Part shown: in pieces, positions 21,041-32,522 of the stretch
Position numbering within the stretch: the stretch's first letter is position 1
Layout of the letters: every line of letters begins with the position of its first letter
From: Auricularia sp. M13
Taxonomy: Eukaryota > Basidiomycota > Agaricomycetes > Auriculariales > Auriculariaceae
DNA length: 64,000 nucleotides
Reading direction: 5' to 3'
NCBI GenBank assembly: GCA_037042915.1
Contig: CM073200.1
Location: forward strand, 1,612,001 to 1,676,000
Program-made: the position numbers and the translations under genes
Notes under the pieces: generated by a model
What the model was told of the DNA's origin: nothing
Database searches by the model: none
What the model saw: only the letters and a program-made list of their open reading frames with translations

Positions 21041-22580
21041 ATGCGACTCGCGGTCGAAGCCTGGAAGACCTGGTATCGCTGCTCGCAAGGCGATTGTCCA
21101 CAGTCGTTTACAAATCGCCAAAAGACCCGCGTTCTCCCACACCATATCAACGAATGCCAGTATATTTGGGACGCCCTGAGGAAAGACGCCATGGACGAGA
21201 TGGCGAGCAGCTCACTCGGCGCCGAAATCGAGAAGCTGAATGCTGCTGGGGCGAGCGAAGGCAAGGGCGCCGCGGCTTCAAGCTCCGAATCACGCACCGG
21301 TCCGCCTGGCGGCTTGACACAATCAAAACTCTTCGATCTGGCGCGAAATGGAGGCCTTGCGGCGCAGCAGAAGCGTCTCGACTTTGCTGTCTTAAAGTTC
21401 TGGGCGCGGGGCAGCATTGCAGCTCGTGCCCTTGATTACGATGAATGGCGGGAGGTCATCCGTGCAGCAAATCCTCGATTGGACGTCTTCTCCAGCACTC
21501 ACCTCGCCGAATCTCTAATGCCAATGGAAGCTGCCCGTGTGACGAAGCTTGCCATCGAGCTCCTCCCGTCTATGGACAACCTGACGATTTCGTACGATGG
21601 CGGAACAAGCAAGCTTGTGCAGTCGGTTTACACTGTGCACGTCACGGCGCCGGATACGCGCTACTCTTATCTCATGGCGGGGAACGAATCTTCCGGGCTC
21701 TCGCATACCACCGAGTACGTGGTAGAGGTCAACCTGACGGTGATGCAAAAGATCGGCCTTTCGAAGTTCATCTGTGCTGTGTCCGATAGCACGAGCGTGA
21801 CCAAGAAAGCTCGAGAGAAGCTGGCCGAGACAGTTGAAACGCTCATCCCGCTTGCTGATGCAGCGCATCACCTCAACCTTACAATCAAAGACATTGCAGC
21901 ACTCGCATATTTTTCCAAGGTGTGTTGTAGTCTTTCCCAGTCGTGTGCCAATCCTAACAGTACGATCAGATGATCTCCAACTCGAGGGTTCTCCTGCGCT
22001 TCTTCAAGATGTCTTCCTTTGCGACTGCTCGTGCGAAAAGTCAAGCACAGGCCGATGGCGTCACACGGCACTTGGAAGGCATCGGAAAGACACGCTTCGC
22101 ATCGATCAACCGCGCATGCCATTCTATCGTCCGCAACCTACCCTCTATCAAAACTCTTGTCGACTCCGACGTGCTCTTTGTCACGAAGAAGGTCAGTGTG
22201 CGATTCTTGAATAGGCTTTTCTGATATGCTGTCAAGGAGCGGGAGATGTTCAGCTTTTTACGAAGCCGTTCGCAGTTCAATTCTACGATACCATTATCCG
22301 CCAACTCGTAGCCATCCTCACGCCACTTGCAAAGGCCCTCAAGTGCCTTGAGTCCTCGCAGATTCATCCCGGACACGTTTTTTTATTCTGGCTCTCGGTG
22401 ATTGCAACGCTGCGGGATTTCTTCAACGACAACGACACCGTGCTTGAGTTACCTCGTGACGTTCTCGAAGCCGTCACTTCGATCATCGATACCCGCTACG
22501 CTGCGATGTGCGAGGGTCCAGAGAACGCGGTATATAAGGCAGCACTATTCGTAGATCCTATATCACACTTTATTGTCTGA
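21041..22580 (+). pseudogene. hAT-type transposase (DUF659) with BED-like finger, 3' truncated
   Basis: Exons 21041-21919, 21970-22191, 22254-22580. The N-terminus has a BED-like Cys/His pattern (YRCSQGDC...HHINEC), followed by the DUF659 region with the conserved block DAAHHLNLTIKDI. The last recognisable block is YKAALFVDP. The C-terminal hAT dimerisation region expected in autonomous elements is missing; the frame closes at 22580 and the convergent 7-TM gene starts 82 bp later. Such proteins move hAT elements by cut-and-paste (family knowledge). Element ends and an 8-bp target duplication were not found. Confidence 0.75.
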
Positions 22581-22661
22581 TATCCAGCATCAGAACGACA
22601 TTCGCGCGGCTGGGGGCCGTACAGAAATACGAAGCACGCAATACAGAAGTCTCTGCCCGAC

Positions 22662-24442
22662 TTACACAGGCGAGTTCCGAATCTTCTCAGCCATGAGATC
22701 ACTCTCCGATCCTTTGGCCAGCGACATGCTTCCAAGCTGGGTAGATGCGGCTCCTCCACCGCCGGAAGAGAGCGACACGACCGTGTCAGTGGCGCCGGTC
22801 GAATGTAAACCCGCTGTCTTTCGGAACGAAAATGTAGAGCTTCCGACGTTCGCAGCGGTCTTGGGCGACCAGGCCTGGCCTTGTGCGACGCGCATGATGA
22901 TGAGTAGCGGCGCGATGGACTGTAACCTGCTCTTCAGCGATTATCACAGGGCACTTCGACGACTGCGCGTACCTGGATTTGCGCGAGCGTGGGGAGGATG
23001 AGGTTCTGGACGGGACTGTTCAGGCCATATGCGACGAGGAAAGCGATACCGCACGCCGAATACAGGAACGACGACTCGATGAGCATGGCCGAGATGGACA
23101 CGTATGGACCCGCCGACACCATGGCCTTTCCGACGCGCCGGCGGGTCAGCAGCAGGCGGGAGACGATCGCGATGGTGAGCAGGATGTTGAATGCGATTGA
23201 AACTGAGAAGTACGCCGTGAAGACCTGGTAACTGATGCGCGTCCAGATGGTCATTCCGGGACGCGTCAACATTGTTATCATCATGATACCGAGCGCTGTT
23301 CAAGTCATTGTATCAGTGAGGCTTTATCGAGAGAGCGGACGCAGGCTGACCGATTGACGTAGCGTAAATCATTCCCGGCAGCGCGAGGATGATATACTGT
23401 AGAGCTAATAATTATTACCGCGTCACGCGTCACGGAGGCCTCACGGCCCGGTAATAAACGTGTTTTGTAACCTGTCACGGGCCTCTCCAGGTAACCGGAT
23501 GTCACGGTGTTCAGGTATGCAATTTCCCACTTCAGACTGTCGGGAGCGGCGCGCCAATGTAACACTACATAACCGGAAAGTCTCACACAATCCCTGCAAA
23601 ATCACAATGGTCACTGTCATGATTATCGCTGTGCTCCATATCAGGCTTTTAAGATACCTGAGGAGGGCCAGGAACGACCCAGAAATGAGATAATTTCACT
23701 TAAAGTCTCTTCCTCACAGTCTAGTTGTGCGTTATCCTGCTGAGAAGTACCAATTCGGTGTTTTTTTTTTCTCTGCCTGTCTGGCAATGTCACATGTCAC
23801 GGGTGCCCCAAGGTAATGTCTCCGACGTGTCACGGTCGAACGTCGCCGGTAATAATTATTAGCTCTACAGTAGCTGCTGCCGAAGATAATCCAGAAGCGA
23901 TACAGCTGCGCAGTTGTGAGCCAAGGTCTCCGATCGATGAGGCATTAAAATACCAGTAAGCCGTCCTGGAACCACGTATTGACGATGTAGACCGAATTGC
24001 AGAAGACAGCCATCACGCTGCCGCTTCCCTGGAGGTAGAAAACCGCAGGACCACCCGGATAGTTGCGGTCGTCGATGAAGACCATTTGCGTAAACTTCAG
24101 CTGAGTACCGTTGCCAATGCTGCTGAGAATGAATAAGGTTGTGATGTATGCGATCCAGCCGTAATCCTTCCAGGTCTTCTGATGACGCGTCCAGAGCAGC
24201 TGCAGCGTGATGAAGAAGAGAGTCGCAAGAACGCCTGAGTCGGACTGACGTAAGCGGATGCGAGGAGGCGCGACGCTCTCGCACGCACCGTACGCGACGG
24301 CACCTATGAAGATCCCATCGAGATACGACCTCTCGCCCCACAAATCCGCCGCAGACTCATTCGGCCCCCACGCTTCGCTTTACGATTAATGACTCTGTAT
24401 GAAGAGTTTACTGTACTAACCAGTGCTGTTGGATACAGACAT
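22662..24442 (-). pseudogene. Seven-TM membrane protein gene, disrupted by a MITE in exon 4
   Basis: Minus-strand exons: 24442-24421, 24372-24289, 24234-23954, 23905-23871 plus 23394-23351 (split by the element at 23397-23870), 23295-22973, 22919-22662. Without the insert and one TA copy, all phases agree and code for 348 aa. Hydrophobic segments fit seven membrane passes, with a short extracellular-looking N-terminus and a Ser/Gly-rich cytoplasmic-looking tail. It resembles uncharacterised 7-TM proteins common in agaricomycetes; ligand and role are unknown. A diverged paralog lies at 42175-43381. With the insert in place the exon reads into foreign sequence, so this allele is presumably non-functional. 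Confidence 0.78.
23397..23870. mobile_element. 474-bp MITE, TA target duplication (Tc1/mariner-like)
   Basis: Perfect 23-bp terminal inverted repeats begin CTGTAGAGCTAATAATTATT at both ends, flanked by TA at 23395-23396 and 23871-23872. The interior has no transposase and several TCACGG/CCGTGA motifs near both ends. A TA duplication fits the Tc1/mariner group (inference). It is inserted in a coding exon of the 7-TM gene. Confidence 0.9.
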
Positions 24443-25019
24443 CGGGGTGCAGATGGGTTATCGGAGTACGTGAATGATGTTGTTGTTGAGCCTCGCCGCC
24501 GCGTCGTCCACCTTATAATCCCACACACCCAGCACTGCCGATTGCAGATCTTGTCGTCTACAGAGCGGGGTGGATCCACGCAATGCTGCGCGGGCTCTAC
24601 GCTTGCGGTTCGGTACCGCTTGCAGTTGCAGATAAGGCCATCAGTTTACTGAGGATGTGCGTCCGACGTCTCGCTCGTTCGCTTAGCCGTGCTGATATCA
24701 CAGTTATGGCAGCACTTGGAGCCGTGAGAAAGATGGAAGGAAGCCCAGGGCTGGCTCTACAGCGGCAACTCGGACTGGCAGACACTGTATGTGCGATGTC
24801 CGGTCTTACACCCGCGCGTCTCGCTGAGTACAGGTTCTTCCGACTTCCGATAGTCCGTGACGAGCGAAGCGCGAATCAAGACCAGTGCATCATTTGAATT
24901 TAAGAACAACCTAGCTGCCAATGTACGACGATCCAAGTCGACACATAAGGCGCCATGTCACTGTCAGGGGCAACCCGTTGAGGTCGGCTGCAAGTTTTGC
25001 CTCTCACCACCCGACAGTC
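24443..25019. other. Divergent intergenic region
   Basis: 577 bp between the 7-TM gene (-) and a hydrolase gene (+). It probably holds both promoters; no distinctive motif was recognised. Open frames here lack domains. Confidence 0.4.
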
Positions 25020-25972
25020 ATGTCAACCATCACCGGCGAGCTCGACTTTCCCATCCCAGCTGCAGGAAAACTTTGCAAGACCTGGTTCGAAGTCTACGGT
25101 GATCTCGCAGCCGGCCGTCCGCTCGTCGTACTCCATGGCGGGCCCGGCGTCTGCCACTTCTACATGAAGCCTCTCGCCGCACTCGCTGCATCCCACGGCA
25201 TCCCCGTCGTTCTGTACGACCAGATCGGCTGTGGAAATTCGACGCACCTCCAGGAGAAGAAAGGCGACACGTCCTTCTGGACCATCCAGCTCTTCCTCGA
25301 CGAGCTCGACAACCTGCTAAAGGGTCTCAACATCGTCGAGTACGACCTCCTCGGCCACTCGTGGGGCGGCATTCTCGCTGCCGAACACGCCGTTCTTCGC
25401 CCAAAAGGCCTTCGCAGACTCATTCTAGCGTCGCCGCCGAGCAGCATGCGTTTGTGGTGCGAGGCGGCCAACCTCCTGCGCCTGCAGCTTCCGCAGAATG
25501 TGCAAGATATTCTGAGGAAGTCGGAGGAGAGGGAGGACTTTGACTCGCCGGAGTACCACGCGGCCGTCGGCGAGTTCTACAAGCTGTTCTTCTGCCGCGG
25601 CGAGATGACGGCCGAACTCGGCGCGAGCTTCGCACAGCTGCAGACCGACAATACCGTTTACCTCACCATGTGTGTCTGATACTACTGCGCCAACGTCAGT
25701 GCTGATTCCCGTATCGCAGGAACGGACCCAATGAGTTCTTCGTCACAGGCGTTATTCAGAACTGGTCGATTATCGACCGGATTCACCTCATCGACACGCC
25801 GACACTGCTGACGAACGGCACATACGACGAGGCGCAGAACAGCGTTGTTCTTCCGTACTTTGAGAATCTCCCCGAGGTCACGTGGGTCAAGTTTGCCAAT
25901 TCTGCTCACGTCGCACACATCGAGGAGAACGAGAAGTATCTCAAGGTGGTGGCTAACTTTCTTACGGCTTGA
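25020..25972 (+). CDS. Alpha/beta hydrolase, proline iminopeptidase / amidase-like (S33)
   Basis: Two exons, 25020-25669 and 25720-25972, give 300 aa. The start MSTITGELDFPIPAAG is preferred over upstream ATGs because homology-like sequence begins there. The oxyanion motif is HGGPG (about residue 43) and the nucleophile elbow is GHSWGG (about 116). The acid is probably in NGTYDEAQ and the histidine in NSAHVAHIEE. HGGPG plus GHSWGG is typical of proline iminopeptidases and fungal L-amino-acid amidases, which release N-terminal residues or hydrolyse amino-acid amides (family knowledge). No signal peptide, so probably cytosolic. It opens a block that includes UstYa-like genes; a role there is conjecture. 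Confidence 0.9.
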
Positions 25973-26198
25973 TATATTTCGGAATGTACACTTTACTGTG
26001 CTTGAATGCTTTTGAAATATGTTGGTTGCGCTTTCCCTGTCCTGATGGTCTGGGAGTCGCATTCGGGACGTTCGGCCGACGTGCCCCGGAGCCACGGAGC
26101 GGACTCTCGAAAATCTACTCCTCTCCTTTGCCCAGCTCTTGCTCGGACACCAATGTTCCAAACCAACACTACTGCCTCCTATAGCATGTGCTCTGTGA

Positions 26199-27021
26199 CT
26201 ACTCGTGAATCTGACCCGCGGTTGACCCCTTCGACCAGTGCTGGACGATGAACACGCCTGCCAGGATAATTAACACGATGTATGCAGTAAACGCTCTTCG
26301 ACGTACCTTCCTCCGAGCTGCGGGTCTTGTCTTGCCAGAAGTCTACGCTACAGTCCTGGCCCTGTGTCGAGCACGCGAATTCGAAAGTCGGAAACGAGCC
26401 GCTGGCGCAGAAAAATTCGACCCTTCCAGCCGACTGCCCTGCATCGAACTCGAGAGACGCCAGCAGCTCGCGTCGGTGCGGCGCGTGACCCAACGCTATG
26501 TGTGGGACGATTTCCCCGTCGCTATCCAGGCTCCAGATGTCCACAACGCTGCCGCTGCGTACGATGCTGTTGTTCGCATTGGCGGCGGGGACGTTTAGGT
26601 GCAGGACGCAACGTTCCATGCCCCAATCCATCGCGCGAAATTGCAATATGCTGCTGTCCTGGTTATTCCGTCAGTCTACCGATTGTCATGTAGTGCATCG
26701 GCTTACCCTTCGCGTTGCCAAGACGTGGTGGTCCTCCGGAACAACGGTTCCATACTCACTCATCCGGTGACGGTCGTCCTCCCGTAACTGCCGGTGCGCA
26801 TCCGCCGGGTCAATCTGGTATATGGCTCGAGGGAAATTGACGAAAGACTGGAATGTTGCGTTTGCTGGGAACGCGATTTTATCGAGACCCATATACGCGT
26901 TCGGACGATGCAAGACGCCTATCCTCTGCCGCTGCGCTTTCCCTCTGCCTGCGACGAGAGACAGGGACAGTACGAGCGAGCAGGCTGTGAGTGCACATGC
27001 GATGGCGAGTACGATCTCCAT
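26199..27021 (-). CDS. Single-pass membrane/secreted protein, unknown family
   Basis: Minus-strand exons 27021-26707, 26658-26307, 26257-26199 give 241 aa with consistent phases. A hydrophobic N-terminal segment (VLAIACALTACSLVLSLSLV) would anchor or export the protein. The rest contains RPNAYMGLDKI, a block around QFRAMDWGMERC and several Cys in the second half, ending after FWQD and VFIVQHW. It resembles a family I have seen in agaricomycetes without a firm function (possibly annotated as But2 C-terminal-like; not certain). It is divergently paired with the first UstYa-like gene across 423 bp. Confidence 0.75.
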
Positions 27022-27444
27022 CCAACGCGCTTGTCCGCAGTCAGTCTCTGCAGACCGTCTGTAGGCTCGAACACACTTTTATCAGGCTTCTGCTCGTGGT
27101 CGACGTCCTCGCCGCTTTGCCGCAATCTCTCATAACCAGTGGCAATCATCGAACGACACGGGGAGCAATCACGACTTGCAGTTATTCGCGCGCGATGAAA
27201 TGCAGCATCTGCTGTTCTTGTTGTCGGTTCCGGCTGGCGACATGCGCCTTAGCCTAGCTATATCGGTAAGCCGCGGGTCCTGCCTGTCGAAAAAGCCAAT
27301 GAGATGACGTTTTCCCCTTGACAGTCGGACAGCTGAGCTTCATCCAATATTTTGCGCGTGTGACGGAACGCCCAATTTTCTGTGAGATGCCAGTATTTCC
27401 TCCGGTCTTGACCTTCTTCCCACCGTCGCTTGCCACATATCTCG
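27022..27444. promoter_or_regulatory. Shared intergenic region of a divergent gene pair
   Basis: 423 bp separate the start codons of the membrane protein gene (-) and UstYa-like gene A (+), so the two could share regulatory DNA. No clear TATA or named operator was seen. Placement is inferred from gene orientation only. Confidence 0.4.
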
Positions 27445-28112
27445 ATGCCTTCCACCACGCACTTCCTACTTCTCACGCTCGTCGTTCTCGGCGCCCTCAA
27501 CTGCTTCGTCGTCTTGAACTACCATTACCGTGCTCAAGATGCGGACGCTTATTGTGAGTCCTTCCTATACAGCTGAATCGTGTTCACCCGTGACAAGCAT
27601 GGCTGGGACATGACTTTCCGGAGACATTACCATTGGTCCGCGAGCTCGCTTCTGTCACCATGACGGTGGAAGAAACTGTGAGTACGTCTACCAATACTGC
27701 CATCTTACTCATTTCGCGCCCCCAGTCGCTCTACCCACTCGGTGAAGAGGGAGACAGAGCATGGCGCATTCTGACCACGGGCAGCCGCGGGTACTACCGC
27801 CTGGGGCCGAACAATCGCCTCTTTGCGGTCACGATGTTCCACGAGCTGCACTGTCTGCGGATCTTCAACTCGGGTTTCGCGGGCGACGCTGAACTTGGGC
27901 ACATCGTTCATTGTCTGAGCTATCTCCGGCATGGCGTGCTGTGCTCCGCAGATCTGACGCTCGAAGCGGGCGACTTTGCGCTGCGCAACTTCACCCGCGA
28001 CCGCGTGGGCGAGACGCACGAATGTCGTGATTGGGCGCAGTTGTACGACACGATTGAGGACAACTGGGACCGATGGAATGCTGTCAAGGCGTCTGTTGTT
28101 GGATCTGAGTGA
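27445..28112 (+). CDS. UstYa-like (DUF3328) protein A
   Basis: Exons 27445-27553, 27598-27677, 27726-28112 give 191 aa. An N-terminal membrane segment (FLLLTLVVLGALNCFVVL) is followed by SWLGHDFPE and two copies of the family hallmark HXXHC: HELHC and HIVHC, the second leading into SYLRHGVLCSADLTLE. UstYa/YhA-type proteins carry out oxidative steps such as cyclisation or chlorination of ribosomal and nonribosomal peptides (ustiloxin, cyclochlorotine; family knowledge). Gene B follows 110 bp after its stop in the same direction. Whether it modifies the small peptides encoded at 32.5-33.8 kb is untested. Confidence 0.9.
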
Positions 28113-28222
28113 TGTGCGGCCGTCTGCCTGTTAGATTAGCCAGCAAGATGTGCATTACAATTTACAAACTGCCTTCCACCCGCGTACGAGATCCTGGCCT
28201 GAGACTGCTTGTGACGAAGAGA

Positions 28223-28890
28223 ATGAGCCGTAGGTCCCCGGGGAGCTCAGATTTATCGCACGCGCTGAGTTTAGCAGGTTCTCTGTCGGTTATTATGATT
28301 GCGACTTTGGCGATCTTGCTGCTGGCTTCCGGTGCCAATAGACTCGTCGCCTTCTTTAATCCACAGACGTTTCACAGTACGTTGGTGTCCTCTTGTACTG
28401 AGAAACATCTCAGATACAATTCTCAGCGACCAGGAGGTGGAACATACCTCTGAGCAAAGTACACAAGTCAACCGAAGATACAGTGCACTACGACTTGCAT
28501 ACCGCCCTGGGGCGCGCCGAATGGACCAGCATGCTTCCTTCGGGTGGCGGCATGCTCCACTTTGGTCCCGACGACCAGCAATCAAGCATCTCAATGTTCC
28601 ATCAGCTCCACTGCCTGGACATCATTGGGCACGAGCTCATCGCTCGCTTGGAAACGGCAGCGTATCTTCGCAATGTGGAAAAACCGAGCGAGTTGTCACT
28701 ACACTGCATGAATTACTTGCGGCAGATGGTATTGTGTCGGGCGGACACGACGCTGGAACCTGCAGTCAGCGCATATGGGCCTCATATCGTTGCACAAGGA
28801 GTGACGCATACGTGTAATGATTGGAGTGCTGTCTACGCAGCAGCGGAACAGAATTACGCAGAATTCAAAAATAGGGCGCACCGTATGTAA
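28223..28890 (+). CDS. UstYa-like (DUF3328) protein B
   Basis: Exons 28223-28376 and 28427-28890 give 205 aa. The N-terminus carries one membrane segment (VIMIATLAILLLASGA). The first hallmark is present as HQLHC. The second is LSLHCMNYLRQMVLCRADTT, where the motif position reads ELSLHC, so its first histidine appears to be replaced. The end, VTHTCNDWSAVYAAAEQN, matches the C-terminal block of gene A (ETHECRDWAQLYDTIEDN), so both are of one family but well diverged. UstYa-like proteins often occur in pairs in peptide clusters (family knowledge). Confidence 0.88.
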
Positions 28891-29601
28891 CCCGTAATTA
28901 GAGAAAGGATGTGCATCTTCCTTACCGACACTGATATGAAGCGCACCCTGTCTTAAAGCCTTGCGACAGTTCCAGACCGCTTACCGTGTCTTTGCGTAGA
29001 AATCAGTCCGTGTGCTTGGAGGATCGTCTCATGGGCGCCAGGAGCAGTCGTTGTTGTGCAGCTTTAGGATAGGAGATGCGCGGAGCGGTATCCAGTCCGG
29101 AAAAATGGATCAACAGAGATAAATGGCCAGTAAGTAATCAGTCAATCCAATTTGAGACGGTGGCGCTCAGATAGTTTAGTTGGGTTGGCGGGGGTCGGGA
29201 TGATCAGAGGCGCTGCACTGGCAGCCCCGACAAACGTCAAAAGCTTGGTTTGAGGCAATTTCAGACGAGTCCATCTGTATAGTTCCATCGGCTTGATGAT
29301 AATGTCGATACAGTAGTTCGCATACGAGGAACAAGCCAAGCGGAGTTGGATAGGGAACTCCCGAGTTTACGTCCGCGGCGAGAGCTCCGAATCAACTTCG
29401 AATTGCATCCTACTATCTACCTACGCGCAACATGCCGCCCGCACATAGAAGCATGCGCGAGACGTTTCTGACCAGAACCCAACATATTGGTGACCCATTT
29501 GCCTCCTTTTTGACAGCACTGCAGCAGTTCCACTGATAAAGATCGACACAGACCTATAGTTCATCCGCACTGGACTTGTTACGCGTCTATAAACAACCAA
29601 G
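28891..29601. other. Intergenic, nothing recognised
   Basis: About 700 bp between UstYa-like gene B and the second hydrolase. Only short frames; no termini of mobile elements seen. The promoter of the hydrolase presumably lies in the last 200 bp. Confidence 0.4.
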
Positions 29602-29661
29602 ATGCGGCGCAATACCCTCCCGTTCGTCACAGTACCTCGCCATTGGTACTACCCTTTCAGC

Positions 29662-30540
29662 ATGAACGCCGTCGTTCAATTGCTGCCCGGCGCCCATGCC
29701 TTCACCACTCAAACTGGTTCCACGCTCACCTACTATGTCGCCGGTACCGGTCCTCGGCTGCTCGTAAACGTTGCACCTGGATGGGGCTGCGCCTCAGAGC
29801 TCTACCAGAACAGTTTTGGATTCCTAGAGCCCAACTTCACTGTGGTGCACTTTGAACCTCGCGGCACGCGCGGGTCTTCGTTTCCCAAGGACATTGGCGC
29901 CATGAGCAGCTGGCACATGTCTGAGGACGTCGAATCGCTGCGCGTTCATTTGAACCGCGATGCTTTCGACAACGTCCTTGGGCACTCGAACGGCGGCGCT
30001 ATCGCAACATGGTATGCTTCGCGCTACCCGGACCGCGTCAGCAAGCTCGTCCTCGTCGACTCGCAGCTTCTGGGGACCTCGTCGATCTCAGCGCCGGCCA
30101 CCAAGGCCATTCTCAAGCGTCGCCCCGATAGGGACTCCGTGGACGCGTGGGAGAAATGGAAGAAGACGGCGGGCAACGTGCAGACGGACGACGAGTTTGC
30201 GGCCGGCCTGGCTTCGTTCTTCGCGCTCTACGTCGCCCGACCGGAGAAGAACCTCGCGGCTGTCAAGGCCGCGTTCACGAACAAGCCGCAGATCGCTTGC
30301 AGGAAGGCTCAGGGCGCGGCCGAGGGCCAGCACGCAGACCAGAAGCCGGAGCTCAGCAAGATCACGGCTTCGACGCTCGTGATCGTTGGAAAAGAGGATT
30401 TCATTTGCCCTGTCCCCGTCAGCGAGTTCATCGCTAACGGAATCCAGGACAGTCGCCTCCACGTCATTGAGAATGCTGGTCATTTCCCCTGGTTCGAAGA
30501 AAACGTCGAATTTGTCCGCATTCTCGGCGGGTTGCTGTAA
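29662..30540 (+). CDS. Alpha/beta hydrolase (S33-like), intronless
   Basis: 292 aa in one exon from MNAVVQLLPG; an in-frame ATG at 29602 would add 20 residues (MRRNTLPF...). The nucleophile elbow is GHSNGG, the acid probably in GKEDFICP and the histidine in ENAGHFPWFEE, in the usual order. It belongs to the same broad family as the hydrolase at 25020-25972, but the two are diverged and only this one lacks introns. Substrate unknown. No signal peptide is evident from the inner start. Confidence 0.85.
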   Translation: MNAVVQLLPGAHAFTTQTGSTLTYYVAGTGPRLLVNVAPGWGCASELYQNSFGFLEPNFTVVHFEPRGTRGSSFPKDIGAMSSWHMSEDVESLRVHLNRDAFDNVLGHSNGGAIATWYASRYPDRVSKLVLVDSQLLGTSSISAPATKAILKRRPDRDSVDAWEKWKKTAGNVQTDDEFAAGLASFFALYVARPEKNLAAVKAAFTNKPQIACRKAQGAAEGQHADQKPELSKITASTLVIVGKEDFICPVPVSEFIANGIQDSRLHVIENAGHFPWFEENVEFVRILGGLL

Positions 30541-31111
30541 CATTGTCATTGTACGTCGGACTAGAGGTCACTGTTTAGTCCAGTTTCCGATACCTCTAAA
30601 CATTGCCTGTGGACTGTTCCCAATATGACTACCCCAATCCGATCATTCGCTCCGAGACTCTGAGAAAGATTCATGAGACACGAAGCTTCATTGAATTCCA
30701 AATCTTTCTAACCAATCTGCACTGCGTGCAATTGAATAATTGCACCTGACACACGGACCCGGTGATAGGACGTGTGACATCCGATCTCGCAATCAGAATG
30801 CATCGGGTGCAGACAGGTGAGAAGGCCGAAAAACGTGGCTTCACCTGGAGTTTGGCGACGATCTCACCCGCGCTTTTGGTATCTTCGTTCGATACCACAT
30901 GGTACCAGAGATCTGCGCCCAACCTGTGCACTCCGGCCAGTCCGCTCGCACCGGTCTAGTCGGATGTCTACTTGTTTACTTTGTTCGGACTGCTGAACTG
31001 ACGATCCCCAGATCGGCACACTATCGGGTGCTTGGCGGAGTTGCCGGCCTTCGTCTTTGCTCGCTTCAACTCACCTATACAGCGTCATTCCCAGCGTAAT
31101 CGCCCAACACG
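30541..31111. other. Intergenic, nothing recognised
   Basis: 571 bp, no supported gene, no repeat termini seen. Confidence 0.4.
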
Positions 31112-32059
31112 ATGCACACGGTTCGCACAGTTAAACGACCCTCGGGTAAGGATGGCCGTTCATCCAACTCAACGCTGAGATTACATCCAGAGGAGTTCGT
31201 CGAGAGCATGACCGACTTGCTTCACGAGTCGTTTGGGAACCGTAAGGCCTGCCGCACTGTGCATCACAATCTTTCATTCTCAACTCAGTTTTAGACTACT
31301 TTGGCGCTGCACTCGGCACGACGGAACTCTCAAGATACCTGCTCAAGCACCACATCAAGGCGGCGCTAGTCGACCCTGCCGGAGAAGTCTGGGTTGCCGA
31401 GGACAGTTCTGAGGAAGGCAAACTCGTCGGCGTCGCTGTGTGGTTCGGACCTGGGGGAATGTATCTTGCAACGTCGGTGCACGACCTTCGGCATTGACTG
31501 CGACTGATGCGCGAATACAGGCCGGAGCAGCGCAGCGTAGGCTGGGACCAGCTTATTGGGAAATTAGACACCGTAAAGCAGCAGTGGTGGGACTACGTCA
31601 GTGTGAAGGAGCGGCCATTGCTGCTACATAGTCACTGATGTCTTGAAGTTTCTGAGTGTCTACGACGGGTTGTCCGCCACTACGCTTGGCGAAGGCGTCA
31701 AATTGGGGGGCTATCACCTGCAGGTCATCGGTGTTCATGCGTCGTACCAGCGTCAGGGAATCGCCAAGTCACTCTTCAAGGTCGTCGAGGAGAAGGCGCG
31801 TGGATTATTCATGTTTGAACTCGCGCACTCACTGCGTGATGTTTAGGCGAAGGACCAAGCTGTCTGCACATGCCTCGAGACAGTCGGAAATTTTGCTGTA
31901 CGAACCGACGCGAACCACATTGACTTGATGCTGAGAAAATCGCAGGTACCGGTGTACACGGCGCTTGGATACGACGTGAAGGGCCCTGTTCCTCTCAGGT
32001 CTGTCACGGATCCTAACGCATCGATGCCCTTGTACGCCTTCATCAAAGTATTCAATTAG
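31112..32059 (+). CDS. GNAT-family N-acetyltransferase
   Basis: Exons 31112-31241, 31295-31460, 31521-31596, 31649-31780 (or to about 31795), 31847-32059. The core GNAT motif A is clear: VIGVHASYQRQGIAKSLFK, with the Q-R-x-G-x-A acetyl-CoA pyrophosphate loop. An ETVG-like block and a C-terminal ALGYDVKGPVPL follow, as in fungal GNAT proteins of about 220-240 aa. The last donor is unclear: splicing at the weak GTCGTC after 31780 loses VVEEK, while the expected end at 31795 is not followed by GT. It transfers an acetyl group from acetyl-CoA to an amine; substrate unknown. Confidence 0.82.
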
Positions 32060-32446
32060 TCCGCTTTGTTTAATTAGTCCGCTTGTCTATGAATTCGAAA
32101 TACATTTCACACTACCATATTCTTCGTGAGAAGCGCCAGTCCGACGCTGTTTAGTTCAATTGGCGCCGAGAACAGAACAGCAGTCTCCCAAAAGCTGACA
32201 CAGCCTGGCGAAGACTCACTGCCCCGTCTTCGATACAGCCCACTGCGATCGAGCGGGTGTCAGAAGATACCAGGGCAGTTGGCAACAACTTGCCGATCCT
32301 TGGACACTGGAGAGTGGCGGAGCCGGAGAAATCGCATATTGCATGTCGTGGGACAACATTGGGCTCAACTAGGAGATCTGCTAGTTCAATGTCTGCGGCG
32401 AGCATGGAATATTACCGGCACAGCAATGTGGCTCAGATAAGTACAG

Positions 32447-32453
32447 TATAAGG
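32447..32453 (+). promoter_or_regulatory. TATA-like box of peptide gene 1
   Basis: TATAAGG, 70 nt before the ATG at 32523, followed by CCCGCAGAAACT, which is also present after the TATA box of peptide gene 2. Confidence 0.6.
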
Positions 32454-32522
32454 AGCCCGCAGAAACTATAGCCATAATTCCTCACTCCGAAGAGACCAGG
32501 ACGCAGAGGCCAACAACCAGTC

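Noticed and set aside
22573-23001. Plus-strand ORF of 142 codons after the DUF659 gene
   Set aside because: It lies antisense to the last two exons of the 7-TM gene, which have consistent introns and membrane segments.
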